From Peribacillus frigoritolerans (lineage in GTDB: Bacteria > Bacillota > Bacilli > Bacillales > Bacillaceae), in contig NZ_SMZY01000001.1 of assembly GCF_004358755.1 (NCBI RefSeq), positions 62,001 to 126,000 of the forward strand: a stretch of 64,000 nucleotides of DNA, written 5' to 3'. The notes below the pieces were generated by a model that worked only from the letters and a program-made list of their open reading frames with translations, had not been told where the DNA came from and searched no databases. The translations under genes were made by a program, and so were the position numbers. This document shows, piece by piece, positions 18,201-26,642 of the stretch (within the stretch, counting starts at the first letter, position 1; every line of letters starts with the position of its first letter).

Positions 18201-21033
18201 CATTTCACAATATGAACAATTAAATTTCATTGCTCATGACCTTGAAGAAGTTCTCTTATCGCTTATAGGGAATTTCCCATCGTTATTCCATAAAAGAAAT
18301 ATCCAGCCAATAGATCAATGGCTGTTTAATGAAATATTTAATGAAATGAATGTAACTCATGGGAAATTGAACACCTTCTATGGTAATCTTAGCCAGATAA
18401 TGAACGTTAGGAAAGATGGAACTGTAGCCAATCTATCCTTGAAAGATTTATTGTTGGATATTGATCTAGGGTTATCTCTGATAAAAATAAATAATCAAAT
18501 CGCAAATAAAGAACCTCATTTTAAAGAAGTAATGGGAAACTGGTATCAAAAGGAACTTACACCCTGGGAAGTTGTTGAACAAGCCTTGTATGACGTGGAA
18601 TTGTTACAGACATCCACACCTTTTATACCTGAACGATATAAGGCTCTTCTTATTGAAGATTCGTATGTTATCGGAGAAAGCCATAATAATTTAGAACATG
18701 CATTACGGAATTTGGATTGTGCGTTTGGAATATTAAAAGAAAAATTGCCACACCTTTTCGATGATTTCCATCGTACAGATGATAATAAGTGGAATATTTC
18801 TCGTTTAGAAAATTTATTTGAAAGCTTCCATGAAAAACTTCAGAGTTGGTATATGGAATATGATTTAATCGTAAAAGATATCAAACTTGAGTACGAGTCT
18901 ATATTAGACTTACGAAACGACTTGAACCAAGCTATTTACGTTCAAAATAAACAAATGCAACTTGATAATGAATTAGAAAATCTAAAGAAAACATTTGGTG
19001 ACTATTTTTCAGGATATACCACGGATTGGGATAGGATTTTTGATGCCTTGGCATGGCTTGAGGAATGGATGACGTATTTCGTAAATCATGAAGTACCCGA
19101 ATCTTTAATGGCTTATATTTCTGAAGGAGCAGGTGAAGATCAAAAGAAAATACTAATTTCTTATTTTGATAATAATGCTGCTTTGTTAGCTCATAACGAC
19201 AAGCTGTTTCTTGATTTAAACAACTATTTCTCAATTGAAGCACTACAGTCAGATGGAAGAACTCTACAAAATTGTACTTTCATTGATTACGTTTCTTGGA
19301 TAGATAAACGTGCTGGTTCTATAAGCGAACTAGAAAATTGGATACGTTTTAAACGTTTAGAGAAAAAATTAAAAGAAGCTAATCTATCTTCTTTCTTGAA
19401 GCATATAGAATCAGAAAAGCCAAATGAATGGTTATTTGTTGAACTATTCCAGAAAAGATTCTATAGAAAATGGTTGGACAGTATTTATCAAGAAGAAGAT
19501 ATCCTATATGATTTCGATGCAGGACAAGCTAACGAAATTATTCAAAACTTCCGTGAAGCTGATTTGAAAAGTTTAGTGGAAAATGCAGAGAGGATACAGA
19601 GTATTTTAGAGAAGAAAAGGCAACATGCAAATGAAAGTCTCTCTTTTAGACAAGAGTTAAGTGTACTACTTCATGAAATTGGTAAAAAGAAGCGTCACAT
19701 AGCAATTCGAAAATTGTTATCACAAACTTCAGCATTGTCATTAGAAATAAAACCATGTTTCTTGATGAGCCCACTCTCAGTAAGTCAATATTTAGATGCT
19801 AATGATATTGCTTTTGATGTAGTAATTTTTGATGAAGCTTCTCAAATTTTTCCTGAAGACGCTATAGGATCTATTATCCGTGCATCACAGGTCATAATAG
19901 TAGGAGATAATAAGCAGTTACCTCCAACTGATTTCTTTAAAGCTGGTGGAATTGGAGAAGAATTTGAGGATGAAGATGAGGTTGACTATGAGAGCATTCT
20001 AGACGAATGCAAGAATGTCCTTCCTAATATGCGTTTACGTTGGCATTATCGAAGCAGACACGAATCTCTAATCTCTTTTTCTAACGCTGCTTTCTATTCA
20101 AACAGTTTGATTACTTTCCCAAGTGCTGATCACGGAGAACACTTAGGTGTCAAATTTGTATACGTACCAGATGGATTGTATGATAGAGGCGGTACCAGAA
20201 GTAATCAAAGAGAAGCGGAGATAACTGCTCAATTGGTATTCGAACACTTTAGTAAAACTCCTAATCGTTCTTTAGGTGTTATTGCTTTTAGTGATGCACA
20301 GGCAACGGAAATACGTGAACAAATAGATTTGATGAGAAGAAAGAACCCGTCTATGGAGGAATTCTTTAAAGAAGAACAACAAGACGAATTCTTTGTGAAA
20401 AGTCTAGAAAATGTTCAGGGGGATGAACGTGATACGATTTTCTTTAGTATTGGTTATGCTAAAGCCCCAGATGGTAGCCTCTATATGAATTTTGGGCCGT
20501 TGAGTAAAAACGGTGGGGAAAGACGATTGAATGTAGCAGTAACCCGTGCAAAATATCAAATAAAGCTAATAAGTTCTTTATTACCTCAGGATATACCTTT
20601 GGAACGTACACAGAGTGTTGGTGTTCATCGATTACGTGAATACATGGAAATGGCAAGAAGTGGACATCTACCCACCTATTCATCTTCTCAAAACAAAAAA
20701 ATCTTTGATTCACCATTTGAGGAAGATGTATATGATGCTCTTGTGGATTTGGGATATGAAGTGCATACTCAAGTTGGTGTATCGGGATATAAAATCGATC
20801 TTGCGGTAGTGGACCCATTTAGACCTGATTCATATTTGTGTGGTATCGAATGTGATGGCAAGACTTATCACAGTTCAAAGGTAGCCCGTGATAGAGATCG
20901 TTTACGTCAGCAAGTTCTTGAGAATTTGGGATGGAAGATCCACAGAATCTGGTCTCAAGAATGGTTTAAAAAACGCAATTTAGAAATAACAAAGATCAAA
21001 AATCTACTAAATAAGCTCAAAAGAGATAAATGA
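15235..21033 (+). CDS. DUF4011-helicase-nuclease giant protein (Hhe-like defence protein)
   Basis: A 1,932-residue single-gene protein. The N-terminus resembles DUF4011 (KIEKWKRDLIDLTNRNVLLN). A superfamily 1 helicase is split by a long helical insert: Walker A GPPGTGKSQT at about 319-328, DEASQIFPED at about 1533, GDNKQLPP, and LNVAVTRAKYQIKLISS near 1765. The C-terminal ~100 residues are a Vsr/DUF559-like nuclease (YKIDLAVV, IECDGKTYH near 1870). This matches the DUF4011-helicase-Vsr architecture reported as the antiphage protein Hhe. The start is uncertain: ATG 15235 has AAAGGA directly against it, and ATG 15256 or GTG 15262 are alternatives. Confidence 0.85.
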   Translation: MINFIGGMKVDVSTKNDLLQLKIEKWKRDLIDLTNRNVLLNFRPKKNNSLQLFEQPQLLFDELVKNSKNMNIEELKTLYLEQINKIENSLEEDSMKRKLTGELKVQFIKLIAKLRLDARTRLNEQGIQTLYLTFGVLKWKEQGNDKEFMSPLLLVPVELNRSSANQPFRMKMVDDEIVLNPFMAHKLREEKGIIFPELGEQEDVNLQKIWEMISEQVAYLDDWSVSPEVYLSLFSFSKLVMYKDLQNYRELLESHPLIRAISGVPSSDNNDIMDLSSVPDVSNLDQKIPAEESFQVLDADSSQQQAIIAAKNGVSFVLQGPPGTGKSQTISNIIAECLANNKKVLFVSEKMAALEVVKSRLENVGLGDFCLELHSHKANKRSVLNSFQQVLDKHPKNRRIKNELYSNINLLREKLNSYSEKLHQVREPFGKSVYEIHGSLAQLDGVQELLFDFDINESINLESILSLINELERYRNLMILVEHVPIWKGFNQSVYSLELASNMELLLRQLKQNLSDISHSAQIVQQTLGLKSDSIDEIRHNQKIIEMAKYSPKPPRHWFSYNSMQTTILKAKEYQEKMSTFLNEKKVLTQKFNTEILKKDLPIIVDRLFFKSDVLFNIFDSNDPILLIHDRDLLIEVVTRVRNSLQSIAELSLLQEDLGLPQMKKIEDAHLLKIYLNVALKKPRPTIEWFKNLNGVRKSINDAKLLFTDNEKMNNLLQKKYEPSLLELDLFTLKQLIENQGSELLSLFKSDDITEPREDSIFSKKLSIQERIGKMLALQEQIEQPKNFISQSLEIDLINIKSITSLKRMMELISKDPKPTAVWFQVERQHDIYNLIKEYKNVQNKYNQDLSTILEIYEEEVVDDQIFEMFKRFETTYQSPLRLFNGQFNRDRKWLSSKLKQKDKYDFDTIFKHVRLIKRVLENKKWMENNQSDSRTYFGRHYKGIDTEWGHVEDSFNVFIEIQEMFNELKVPLPLKELLIHPTGRMEFFISQYEQLNFIAHDLEEVLLSLIGNFPSLFHKRNIQPIDQWLFNEIFNEMNVTHGKLNTFYGNLSQIMNVRKDGTVANLSLKDLLLDIDLGLSLIKINNQIANKEPHFKEVMGNWYQKELTPWEVVEQALYDVELLQTSTPFIPERYKALLIEDSYVIGESHNNLEHALRNLDCAFGILKEKLPHLFDDFHRTDDNKWNISRLENLFESFHEKLQSWYMEYDLIVKDIKLEYESILDLRNDLNQAIYVQNKQMQLDNELENLKKTFGDYFSGYTTDWDRIFDALAWLEEWMTYFVNHEVPESLMAYISEGAGEDQKKILISYFDNNAALLAHNDKLFLDLNNYFSIEALQSDGRTLQNCTFIDYVSWIDKRAGSISELENWIRFKRLEKKLKEANLSSFLKHIESEKPNEWLFVELFQKRFYRKWLDSIYQEEDILYDFDAGQANEIIQNFREADLKSLVENAERIQSILEKKRQHANESLSFRQELSVLLHEIGKKKRHIAIRKLLSQTSALSLEIKPCFLMSPLSVSQYLDANDIAFDVVIFDEASQIFPEDAIGSIIRASQVIIVGDNKQLPPTDFFKAGGIGEEFEDEDEVDYESILDECKNVLPNMRLRWHYRSRHESLISFSNAAFYSNSLITFPSADHGEHLGVKFVYVPDGLYDRGGTRSNQREAEITAQLVFEHFSKTPNRSLGVIAFSDAQATEIREQIDLMRRKNPSMEEFFKEEQQDEFFVKSLENVQGDERDTIFFSIGYAKAPDGSLYMNFGPLSKNGGERRLNVAVTRAKYQIKLISSLLPQDIPLERTQSVGVHRLREYMEMARSGHLPTYSSSQNKKIFDSPFEEDVYDALVDLGYEVHTQVGVSGYKIDLAVVDPFRPDSYLCGIECDGKTYHSSKVARDRDRLRQQVLENLGWKIHRIWSQEWFKKRNLEITKIKNLLNKLKRDK

Positions 21034-21112
21034 TAAACTTAATTAGTTTCAATAATTAACTAGCGGAATCCTTTTTGAAGTGCAAAATAGAATTCAGCAG
21101 GACAATTAGCAT

Positions 21113-21153
21113 AAAAAAAAGAGCCTAGAGTATTTCTCTGGCTCATTTTTTTA
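21113..21153. terminator. Bidirectional terminator after the giant helicase
   Basis: GAGCCTAGAG-tatt-TCTCTGGCTC flanked by A and T runs. Confidence 0.85.
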
Positions 21154-21279
21154 TTAGACTTATGCCACTTCTTGAAAAACATACTAATATTTTCAATTGC
21201 CGATAATTAGCTGAATAACAAAGAATAGCTTAACTATAATTCTATCCCTAATTTTTACTAAACCCGCCCTTATGTTAAA

Positions 21280-21503
21280 TATGGTACTGCTAACTCACCG
21301 CATTTTTTTATAGAAAATCTGAGGAATGTAATGAAGAAAACCAATTAGAAATATTTATGTCCTATGAAATACTCGTGAACGCCAATCCTGATTTGAAGCC
21401 TGCAATTTTGCGGGCTTTTTCCTATTACAATGTACTTAAACTAACGGGTACAAGAGTTGAAGATTTAGCTGCCATAGAAGGTGCTTTCTTATTGTACTAA
21501 CGG
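21280..21503. repeat. Left copy of ~225-bp direct repeat
   Basis: Almost identical to 30984-31206, with only a couple of base changes and a one-base gap. It contains the last ~20 codons of the gene at 30655-31052 (GTANSPHFFIENLRN to the stop), the terminator GCCTGC-aatttt-GCGGGC-TTTTT, and two copies of the short CTAACGGG repeat. The gene fragment has no upstream part here, so this copy is a truncated duplicate. Confidence 0.9.
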
Positions 21504-21545
21504 AGCAGGATAGTTTAACAAGGTTAATTGGGAAATGGTGAATAT

Positions 21546-21722
21546 ATGAAACAATATGATGTTGTAAGGATAATTAAAGATGATCCCAATAATGAGTTTA
21601 CTAAAGGACAAGTAGGCACTATCCTAGAGGTTTATGAGGACAACAATTATGAAGTAGAGATTTCTGATAAAGATGGGATAACTCTATTCTTGGGAGCAAT
21701 ATCAGGAGATTACTTACAATAA
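21546..21722 (+). CDS. Small DUF4926-like protein
   Basis: 58 residues from ATG 21546 (a start 18 bases upstream is possible). MKQYDVVRIIKDDPNNEF, KGQVGTILEVYEDNNYEVEI and a hydrophobic end match the DUF4926 family, small beta-rich proteins common in Bacillus and often beside toxin or nuclease genes. The ribosome site is weak. Role unknown; it could be an immunity-type protein. Confidence 0.6.
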   Translation: MKQYDVVRIIKDDPNNEFTKGQVGTILEVYEDNNYEVEISDKDGITLFLGAISGDYLQ

Positions 21723-21815
21723 AAAAGGTGGAATAATATAGAAAATATTAGGACTATATTCACAAAATAAGTTACACTAATAATAATCAAATTAAAACAT
21801 AAGGGGAAATGTATC

Positions 21816-22382
21816 ATGATGAAAAAAACTTTAATGTTAACTTTTGCACTAACACTATCTATAATTGCTGGTTGTGGCAATCAAGACGAAGGAACGAAAA
21901 ATGGTTCTGATTCTGCAAATAAAGAAGCAACTACAGAAAATACAAATGAAGAAAAAGAGACGAATAATGAACTCTATTTCAAAGATAATGAAGCAAAATT
22001 AAATGACTTAAAAATTAAAATTACAGAAACTAAAGTTATTCAAGCTGGTGAAAAAGGAAATGAATATGGTGAAAAACCTGTATTTGCAATTTGGTATGAA
22101 ACAACTAATTTAAGTGATAAAGAAATTGATCCTACTACTGGATGGATGGCAGTATTTGAAGCAGTACAAGACAATGATCCTAATGCAGTCAATACTCTTG
22201 AAGTTGGTGGACTTCCAGATGACCAATTTCTCGATTCTCAATTAGAAACAATTAAAAAAGATGGTACAGTTAAAAATGCAGTAGCTTATGAATTAGATGA
22301 TTTAGAAACTCCTGTAACATTAATTGCTACACAAGGTATTGGTGGCGATAAATTAGGTGAACAAACTTTTAATATTAAATAA
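21816..22382 (+). CDS. Lipoprotein with DUF5067-like domain
   Basis: A 188-residue secreted lipoprotein. It has a signal peptide with lipobox IIAGCGN (cysteine near residue 21), a charged low-complexity linker rich in Asn, Glu and Thr, then a beta-rich domain beginning LKIKITETKVIQAG. FAIWYETTNLSDKEIDP is typical of DUF5067. It should sit on the outer face of the membrane. RBS AAGGGGAAA. Such lipoproteins occur in Gram-positive mobile elements as surface or exclusion factors; no function can be assigned. Confidence 0.75.
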   Translation: MMKKTLMLTFALTLSIIAGCGNQDEGTKNGSDSANKEATTENTNEEKETNNELYFKDNEAKLNDLKIKITETKVIQAGEKGNEYGEKPVFAIWYETTNLSDKEIDPTTGWMAVFEAVQDNDPNAVNTLEVGGLPDDQFLDSQLETIKKDGTVKNAVAYELDDLETPVTLIATQGIGGDKLGEQTFNIK

Positions 22383-22399
22383 ACGTTTTAAATCTGATT

Positions 22400-22430
22400 A
22401 AAAAACACTTACATTTGTAAGTGTTTTTTT
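22400..22430 (+). terminator. Terminator of the lipoprotein gene
   Basis: AACACTTAC-attt-GTAAGTGTT followed by seven T. Confidence 0.88.
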
Positions 22431-22878
22431 GCTAATTGATCCTAAAATTAAAGCAGCGGGATGGCAAGAAAGTCAAATACAACGTGAATATAAAGAGTCA
22501 GCAGGGCATATTCATTTTGATGAAAAAAAGGAAGACGCGAGTCCAAAATCTGCGGACTATTTTCTACGCTATCGTTCTTCTAGGTGCTATATTTTCTGAA
22601 TTTAAAGTTTTTTACTAACGGATGCGTTAGTTCCATAAGATGCAATAAAAGAGACCACTTATAGGTGGTCTCTTTTATTTGTTCTCATCGATAGAAAACG
22701 TTCCTATCTTTAAATATTTTCTCGTGTTCTCCAGAACCTTGAGACTCCTTTTCTTTTCTCTTCCTCTCCCGTAAAAAAAAAGAAAAAAACAGGAATCCAA
22801 GTCTCCTATTTAGTGCTATTACATTATTAAATTAGTAAAATGGTATATATATACTTAATTGAAAAGGAAAGTGAATCA
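22431..22878. other. Non-coding stretch with terminator and repeat copy
   Basis: The stretch holds one copy of the dispersed repeat (CTAACGGATGCGTTAGTT, 22615-22632) and a strong bidirectional hairpin AAAAGAGACCAC-ttata-GGTGGTCTCTTTT at 22647-22678. The short open frame at 22436-22618 has no ribosome site and looks like decayed sequence. Confidence 0.55.
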
Positions 22879-23256
22879 ATGCTTCAAACTAAAAAAGGTA
22901 AAGTAACACTAGCTATAGTAGGAGGCTTCTTGATTTGCTGGTTTTTATATCACAATTTAGGAATCGACGATTTAGTAGAAAAAAATAAGATATATACTAG
23001 GGCAGAGGAATCTTTTTCTGATGGAGATTACTATTTAGCAGCAAACCGTTTTAAAATAATACCCGGATTTAGAGATTCTGACCAACAACTTAAAGAGATT
23101 TATGCAATCGTCGCGAAAGACTGTACGGAATTTTTGACCCAAAGTAATATGGTAAAAGCCAAACAAGGAAGGATTAGAAAAATAAAAACTTTAATGGTTA
23201 AGGACGGTTTTGTTTGGGGTGAGCCTGATGTTTTCACTTACGCTGTAGGTCAATAA
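22879..23256 (+). CDS. Small membrane protein of unknown function
   Basis: 125 residues from ATG 22879, chosen because AAAGGAAAG precedes it; an ATG 39 bases upstream is poorly placed. One transmembrane segment lies near the N-terminus (VTLAIVGGFLICWFLYH), followed by a helical, TPR-like region with AEESFSDGDYYLAANRFK. The soluble part probably faces outwards after a short basic cytosolic tail. Family not recognised. Confidence 0.6.
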   Translation: MLQTKKGKVTLAIVGGFLICWFLYHNLGIDDLVEKNKIYTRAEESFSDGDYYLAANRFKIIPGFRDSDQQLKEIYAIVAKDCTEFLTQSNMVKAKQGRIRKIKTLMVKDGFVWGEPDVFTYAVGQ

Positions 23257-23276
23257 AATGGAAAGGTAGTGTAAAT

Positions 23277-23504
23277 ATGGACCAAGAAAATCTATATGCT
23301 TTCGGTCTTCCTATAAAAAAAGATGATTTGTTTTTATGCAGAGATGGTAGCCAGTATTTAATAACTGACATTGATGTTCTAAAAGAAATGGTTTGTTACA
23401 TTAATAATCCTGATCAACATAAAGACCTTTCAAAAGCAAAGAAATATTGGATGACTTATAACTTATTTGATGGTGAATTCATTATTAAGCGAATAGAAAA
23501 ATAA
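23277..23504 (+). CDS. Small hypothetical protein
   Basis: 75 residues, starting 20 bases after the preceding membrane-protein gene, behind GGAAAGGTAGTG. Probably co-transcribed with it. Acidic, no membrane segment, no recognised motif (MDQENLYAFGLPIKKDD start, KKYWMTYNLFDGEFIIKRIE end). Confidence 0.5.
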   Translation: MDQENLYAFGLPIKKDDLFLCRDGSQYLITDIDVLKEMVCYINNPDQHKDLSKAKKYWMTYNLFDGEFIIKRIEK

Positions 23505-23556
23505 TACTTTTCTTTTTAAATTCATCTAATGTACTAATAATAAGTGATGTAGAATA

Positions 23557-23589
23557 AAAAAAGGGCATTCTTATAAATGCCCTTTTTTT
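23557..23589 (+). terminator. Terminator of the two-gene unit 22879-23504
   Basis: AAAGGGCATT-cttata-AATGCCCTTT with a T run. Confidence 0.88.
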
Positions 23590-23620
23590 CTTTTTCTTTT
23601 TCTTTTTCTTTTTCTTTTTG
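23585..23620. repeat. Hexanucleotide microsatellite (TTTTTC)5
   Basis: Five perfect TTTTTC units followed by TTTTTG, directly downstream of the terminator T run. Confidence 0.9.
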
Positions 23621-23820
23621 CTCTGTTAAAGGATGTTGTTGATTTTCTTGATGAACTAACGGGGCAGGTTAGTGGAAGTTGAAGATAGAATAATAAAGAA
23701 ATAAAAAAGGGAAAAGTGAAAAAACTTTAGAATCTTCTGAAAAATAGGAGGTTTTGCTATTTGAATGTCAAATATTACCCGTGATGGTAAATACTCAAAA
23801 AAATAAAAGGTTGTGATGTC

Positions 23821-24312
23821 ATGGATCAAAACACGATGGATCATGTCAGAGTGGGCATATCAATGGAAAAGGAAATAATAAAAGATAAAAATTGGATTTT
23901 CAATGATGTAAAAAAAAATATTAAAGAACTGGATAATGGTTTAATCGTTCACACGACGATTAGTAATTGGATAAGTCAGTCATTTGACAAACACAAACAG
24001 GTTGTTCAAGATGAAAAAGTTGTACTGGTTGATTTGAACCTTCCAAGAAATGAATGTCCTATCGATGAATTGGAATGTGAAGGTAAGATTTATCCATTTT
24101 CAAAGACACGTCTCACTGTTAATAAGGATAGTTCTGATGATGCGTTTATTACGTATATATTTGACGGTGGAATAGAAAAATATGATTTAAAACCATTAGT
24201 TGAAGAATGCATAGAGATCCTTAAAAAAGATAAGGAATTCGCAGCGATCAAAAAAAGAAAATGGCCTGAAGGTTTTACGAACGAATGGGATAAAAAAATA
24301 TTTGAAGAGTGA
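23821..24312 (+). CDS. Hypothetical protein
   Basis: 163 residues, acidic and lysine-rich, cytosolic by appearance. No family recognised. Segments VVLVDLNLPRNECPIDELE and FITYIFDGGIEKYDLKPLV suggest an alpha/beta fold. The ribosome site is weak (AAAGGTTGTG). It stands alone between terminators. Confidence 0.5.
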   Translation: MDQNTMDHVRVGISMEKEIIKDKNWIFNDVKKNIKELDNGLIVHTTISNWISQSFDKHKQVVQDEKVVLVDLNLPRNECPIDELECEGKIYPFSKTRLTVNKDSSDDAFITYIFDGGIEKYDLKPLVEECIEILKKDKEFAAIKKRKWPEGFTNEWDKKIFEE

Positions 24313-24363
24313 AGAAGATAAAAATCTGATATATCTTCTTATCTTGATGATCTTCCACAAGCG

Positions 24364-24398
24364 GACGCTTTTCTTGAATAAAAAGGCGTCTTTTTGTA
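24364..24398 (+). terminator. Terminator after 23821-24312
   Basis: GACGCTTTT ... AAAAGGCGTC with a T run. Another weaker hairpin (GAAGATA ... TATCTTC) overlaps the end of the gene. Confidence 0.75.
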
Positions 24399-24788
24399 TT
24401 GTACCGGATTTCGGAACAACACTTATTAGGGATTGGAGTTATATTTATGTGTAGAAGAGATTGTGAAGGTCCCCACTTAAACTATTGTGTGCTTTAATAC
24501 AATAAGGAAGAAAATTTAAGAGCCTAAATTATTCATATCAATTCATCATGAAGGAATAACAGGAATATTTGATGACGATACAGCAATGAAACTTGTAAGT
24601 GTAATTAGGAAATTAAATGATTCAGCAAGAATATCTTCATAACTGCCGCAATGAATGAGATATTTCCATTTATTACTTAAAGGTGTAAAATATAGAAATG
24701 ACAAGGCTTTGTAAAAAGCTCTTTTTTGTACGATAAAAAAATGAATCTATGAAAAAAAATACAGCCGTTAGCGTTGTGGAGGATGTTC
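24399..24788. other. Spacer with a decayed gene fragment upstream of the Gabija-like pair
   Basis: Around 24546-24643 a frame reads HHEGITGIFDDDTAMKLVSV and then ...RKLNDSARISS-stop without start or ribosome site, so a gene remnant is likely. The rest is AT-rich; no clear promoter for the downstream pair was found. Confidence 0.4.
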
Positions 24789-26642
24789 ATGAAGTTAAAT
24801 TATATTGAGGTAAAGAATTACCGAAACTTTATCAATACTAAATTGCATTTTGATGAGAAGACACTTATTATCGGGGCAAATGATATCGGTAAAACCAATG
24901 TTTTATATGCATTACGACTGCTCTTAGATAAATCTTTATCTGAAAACGACTTACAACCTCTGGATGAGGATTTTTGTATCTATTCAGAAGCAGAAGCAAA
25001 TGAATTCTCTATAACTCTTCACATTGTAGAAGCTATTGAAGAATGTATTTTATCATGTTTTAGGGAACATATCAGCGATAACGATGATGTTTACTTACGC
25101 TATGTTGCAACCAGAACTAGAATAGGTGGCACAAAAGACTACAAGCTATTTGTAGGACCTTCTCTTGAAGAGTTGCAATTAGTTTCAAGTCGATTTTATT
25201 TAAGAGCATTGAACATGAGATACGTAAGTGCTACCCGACAGATTGACCAGTATTTAAAAAATCAAAAAAATAGGCTTATAGAATATTTGCAGGATGCCAG
25301 AACTGACGAGGAAGAAAAATCGGATAATGAAAAATTTCAAGATTTAAGTGGTCGGATAAAGGTTATAGAAAGTGAATTGAATACATTATCCTTTATAGGA
25401 AAGGCTGGGGAAACTCTTAATAACCAGTTAAGGGATTTGTCTGAACACCATCAAGAACAGAATTTGAAATTAGGTGTTGATTTACCAGCCAATGATGATT
25501 TGTTCAGAAAGATCAGTCTCCTATCTAGTATAGGAGAACATAATATTCAATTGGGTGGTGAAGGAAGAAAGAACCAAGCTTTTATTGCTCTTTGGTCCGC
25601 ACTAAATCAAATTTCCATTCAAGATGGACAACCAAATGAAGTTTCTATTTTCTGTATTGAAGAATGTGAAGCACACCTTCATCCACACCAACAAAGAAAA
25701 TTGGCTGAATATCTAGTTAAAGTATTACCAACTCAGGTTATATTAACTTCACATTCTCCTTATATCGCGTGCGAATTTAATCCTAGCTCGATAATAAGGT
25801 TACATACTAAACAAGGATCTCCAGCTACAATTTGTAATCACAATGGTGTATCAGAAGAATTGGGAAATCAAATTAGATCTATGGAATATCGTCTTAGTCC
25901 TCTTATCGCAGAGGTATATTTTAGTGACTGTGTGCTTCTGGTTGAGGGGACATCTGAAATTGTTTTTTATAAGAACTTAGCCCATCAATTATGTGTGGAT
26001 TTGGACAAATTAAACATCAGTGTTTTATCTGTAGAGGGTGTTGGCTTTACAAGATATATTGATTTATTAAATGCTTTGGGCATCCCATGGGTAATGCGAA
26101 CGGACAATGATTATCAAAAATACAATCGACCAAAGCAGCAGTTAAAAGAAGCCTATTATTTAACCGGAATCAGAAGATTAACTAATATATTTTCAACAAA
26201 ATGCTCTGCAAAAGTGCCAATTGGAGAACAACGGGTAAATCTTGCTGAATTGATTGCAGAAAATGCAGATAAACTTACAGAAAATAATACAGCAAGCAAT
26301 GCCCATAGACATGAGATGTACAATGTATTTTACCTCCCACTTAGCAATTACGGTTTGTTTTTAGCAGAAGAAGGCTTAGAAGAGGATATTTATCATTCTA
26401 ATAATGATATGACAAAAGCTATAAATCAATATTTTGTTCCAAGCGAGGAGGATGAGGAAGTCCTAGTAATTGAAGATATGGTAGCAGAAATGAAAAGCAA
26501 AAAATCCACATTTATGTATCATTTTTTAGAAAATAATAGTGAGTGCTTAGATTCTTTAAAGGATGACCCATTAGCAGAACCATTGTATGCATGTCAAACC
26601 ATTGTTCAGCAGATGAGGGTAGCTAATCATGTTGAACTTTGA
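24789..26642 (+). CDS. OLD-family ATPase/TOPRIM nuclease (GajA-like)
   Basis: 617 residues from ATG 24789 (GGAGG six bases before). The N-terminal ABC-type ATPase has Walker A GANDIGKTN near residue 29, a LGGEGRKNQAF signature, and Walker B FCIEECEAHLHPHQQ followed by the ILTSHSPYIA switch. The C-terminal TOPRIM domain has LLVEGTSEIVFYK near 386 and RTDNDY near 439. This is a class 2 OLD nuclease, which are encoded next to a UvrD-like helicase. Together with the overlapping gene it matches the Gabija antiphage system, in which GajA nicks DNA when nucleotide pools fall. Closest subfamily not verified. Confidence 0.86.
   Translation: MKLNYIEVKNYRNFINTKLHFDEKTLIIGANDIGKTNVLYALRLLLDKSLSENDLQPLDEDFCIYSEAEANEFSITLHIVEAIEECILSCFREHISDNDDVYLRYVATRTRIGGTKDYKLFVGPSLEELQLVSSRFYLRALNMRYVSATRQIDQYLKNQKNRLIEYLQDARTDEEEKSDNEKFQDLSGRIKVIESELNTLSFIGKAGETLNNQLRDLSEHHQEQNLKLGVDLPANDDLFRKISLLSSIGEHNIQLGGEGRKNQAFIALWSALNQISIQDGQPNEVSIFCIEECEAHLHPHQQRKLAEYLVKVLPTQVILTSHSPYIACEFNPSSIIRLHTKQGSPATICNHNGVSEELGNQIRSMEYRLSPLIAEVYFSDCVLLVEGTSEIVFYKNLAHQLCVDLDKLNISVLSVEGVGFTRYIDLLNALGIPWVMRTDNDYQKYNRPKQQLKEAYYLTGIRRLTNIFSTKCSAKVPIGEQRVNLAELIAENADKLTENNTASNAHRHEMYNVFYLPLSNYGLFLAEEGLEEDIYHSNNDMTKAINQYFVPSEEDEEVLVIEDMVAEMKSKKSTFMYHFLENNSECLDSLKDDPLAEPLYACQTIVQQMRVANHVEL

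Noticed and set aside
22436-22618. 60-residue plus-strand frame after the lipoprotein
   Set aside because: No ribosome site, begins in the terminator region and ends in a repeat copy; judged decayed sequence.
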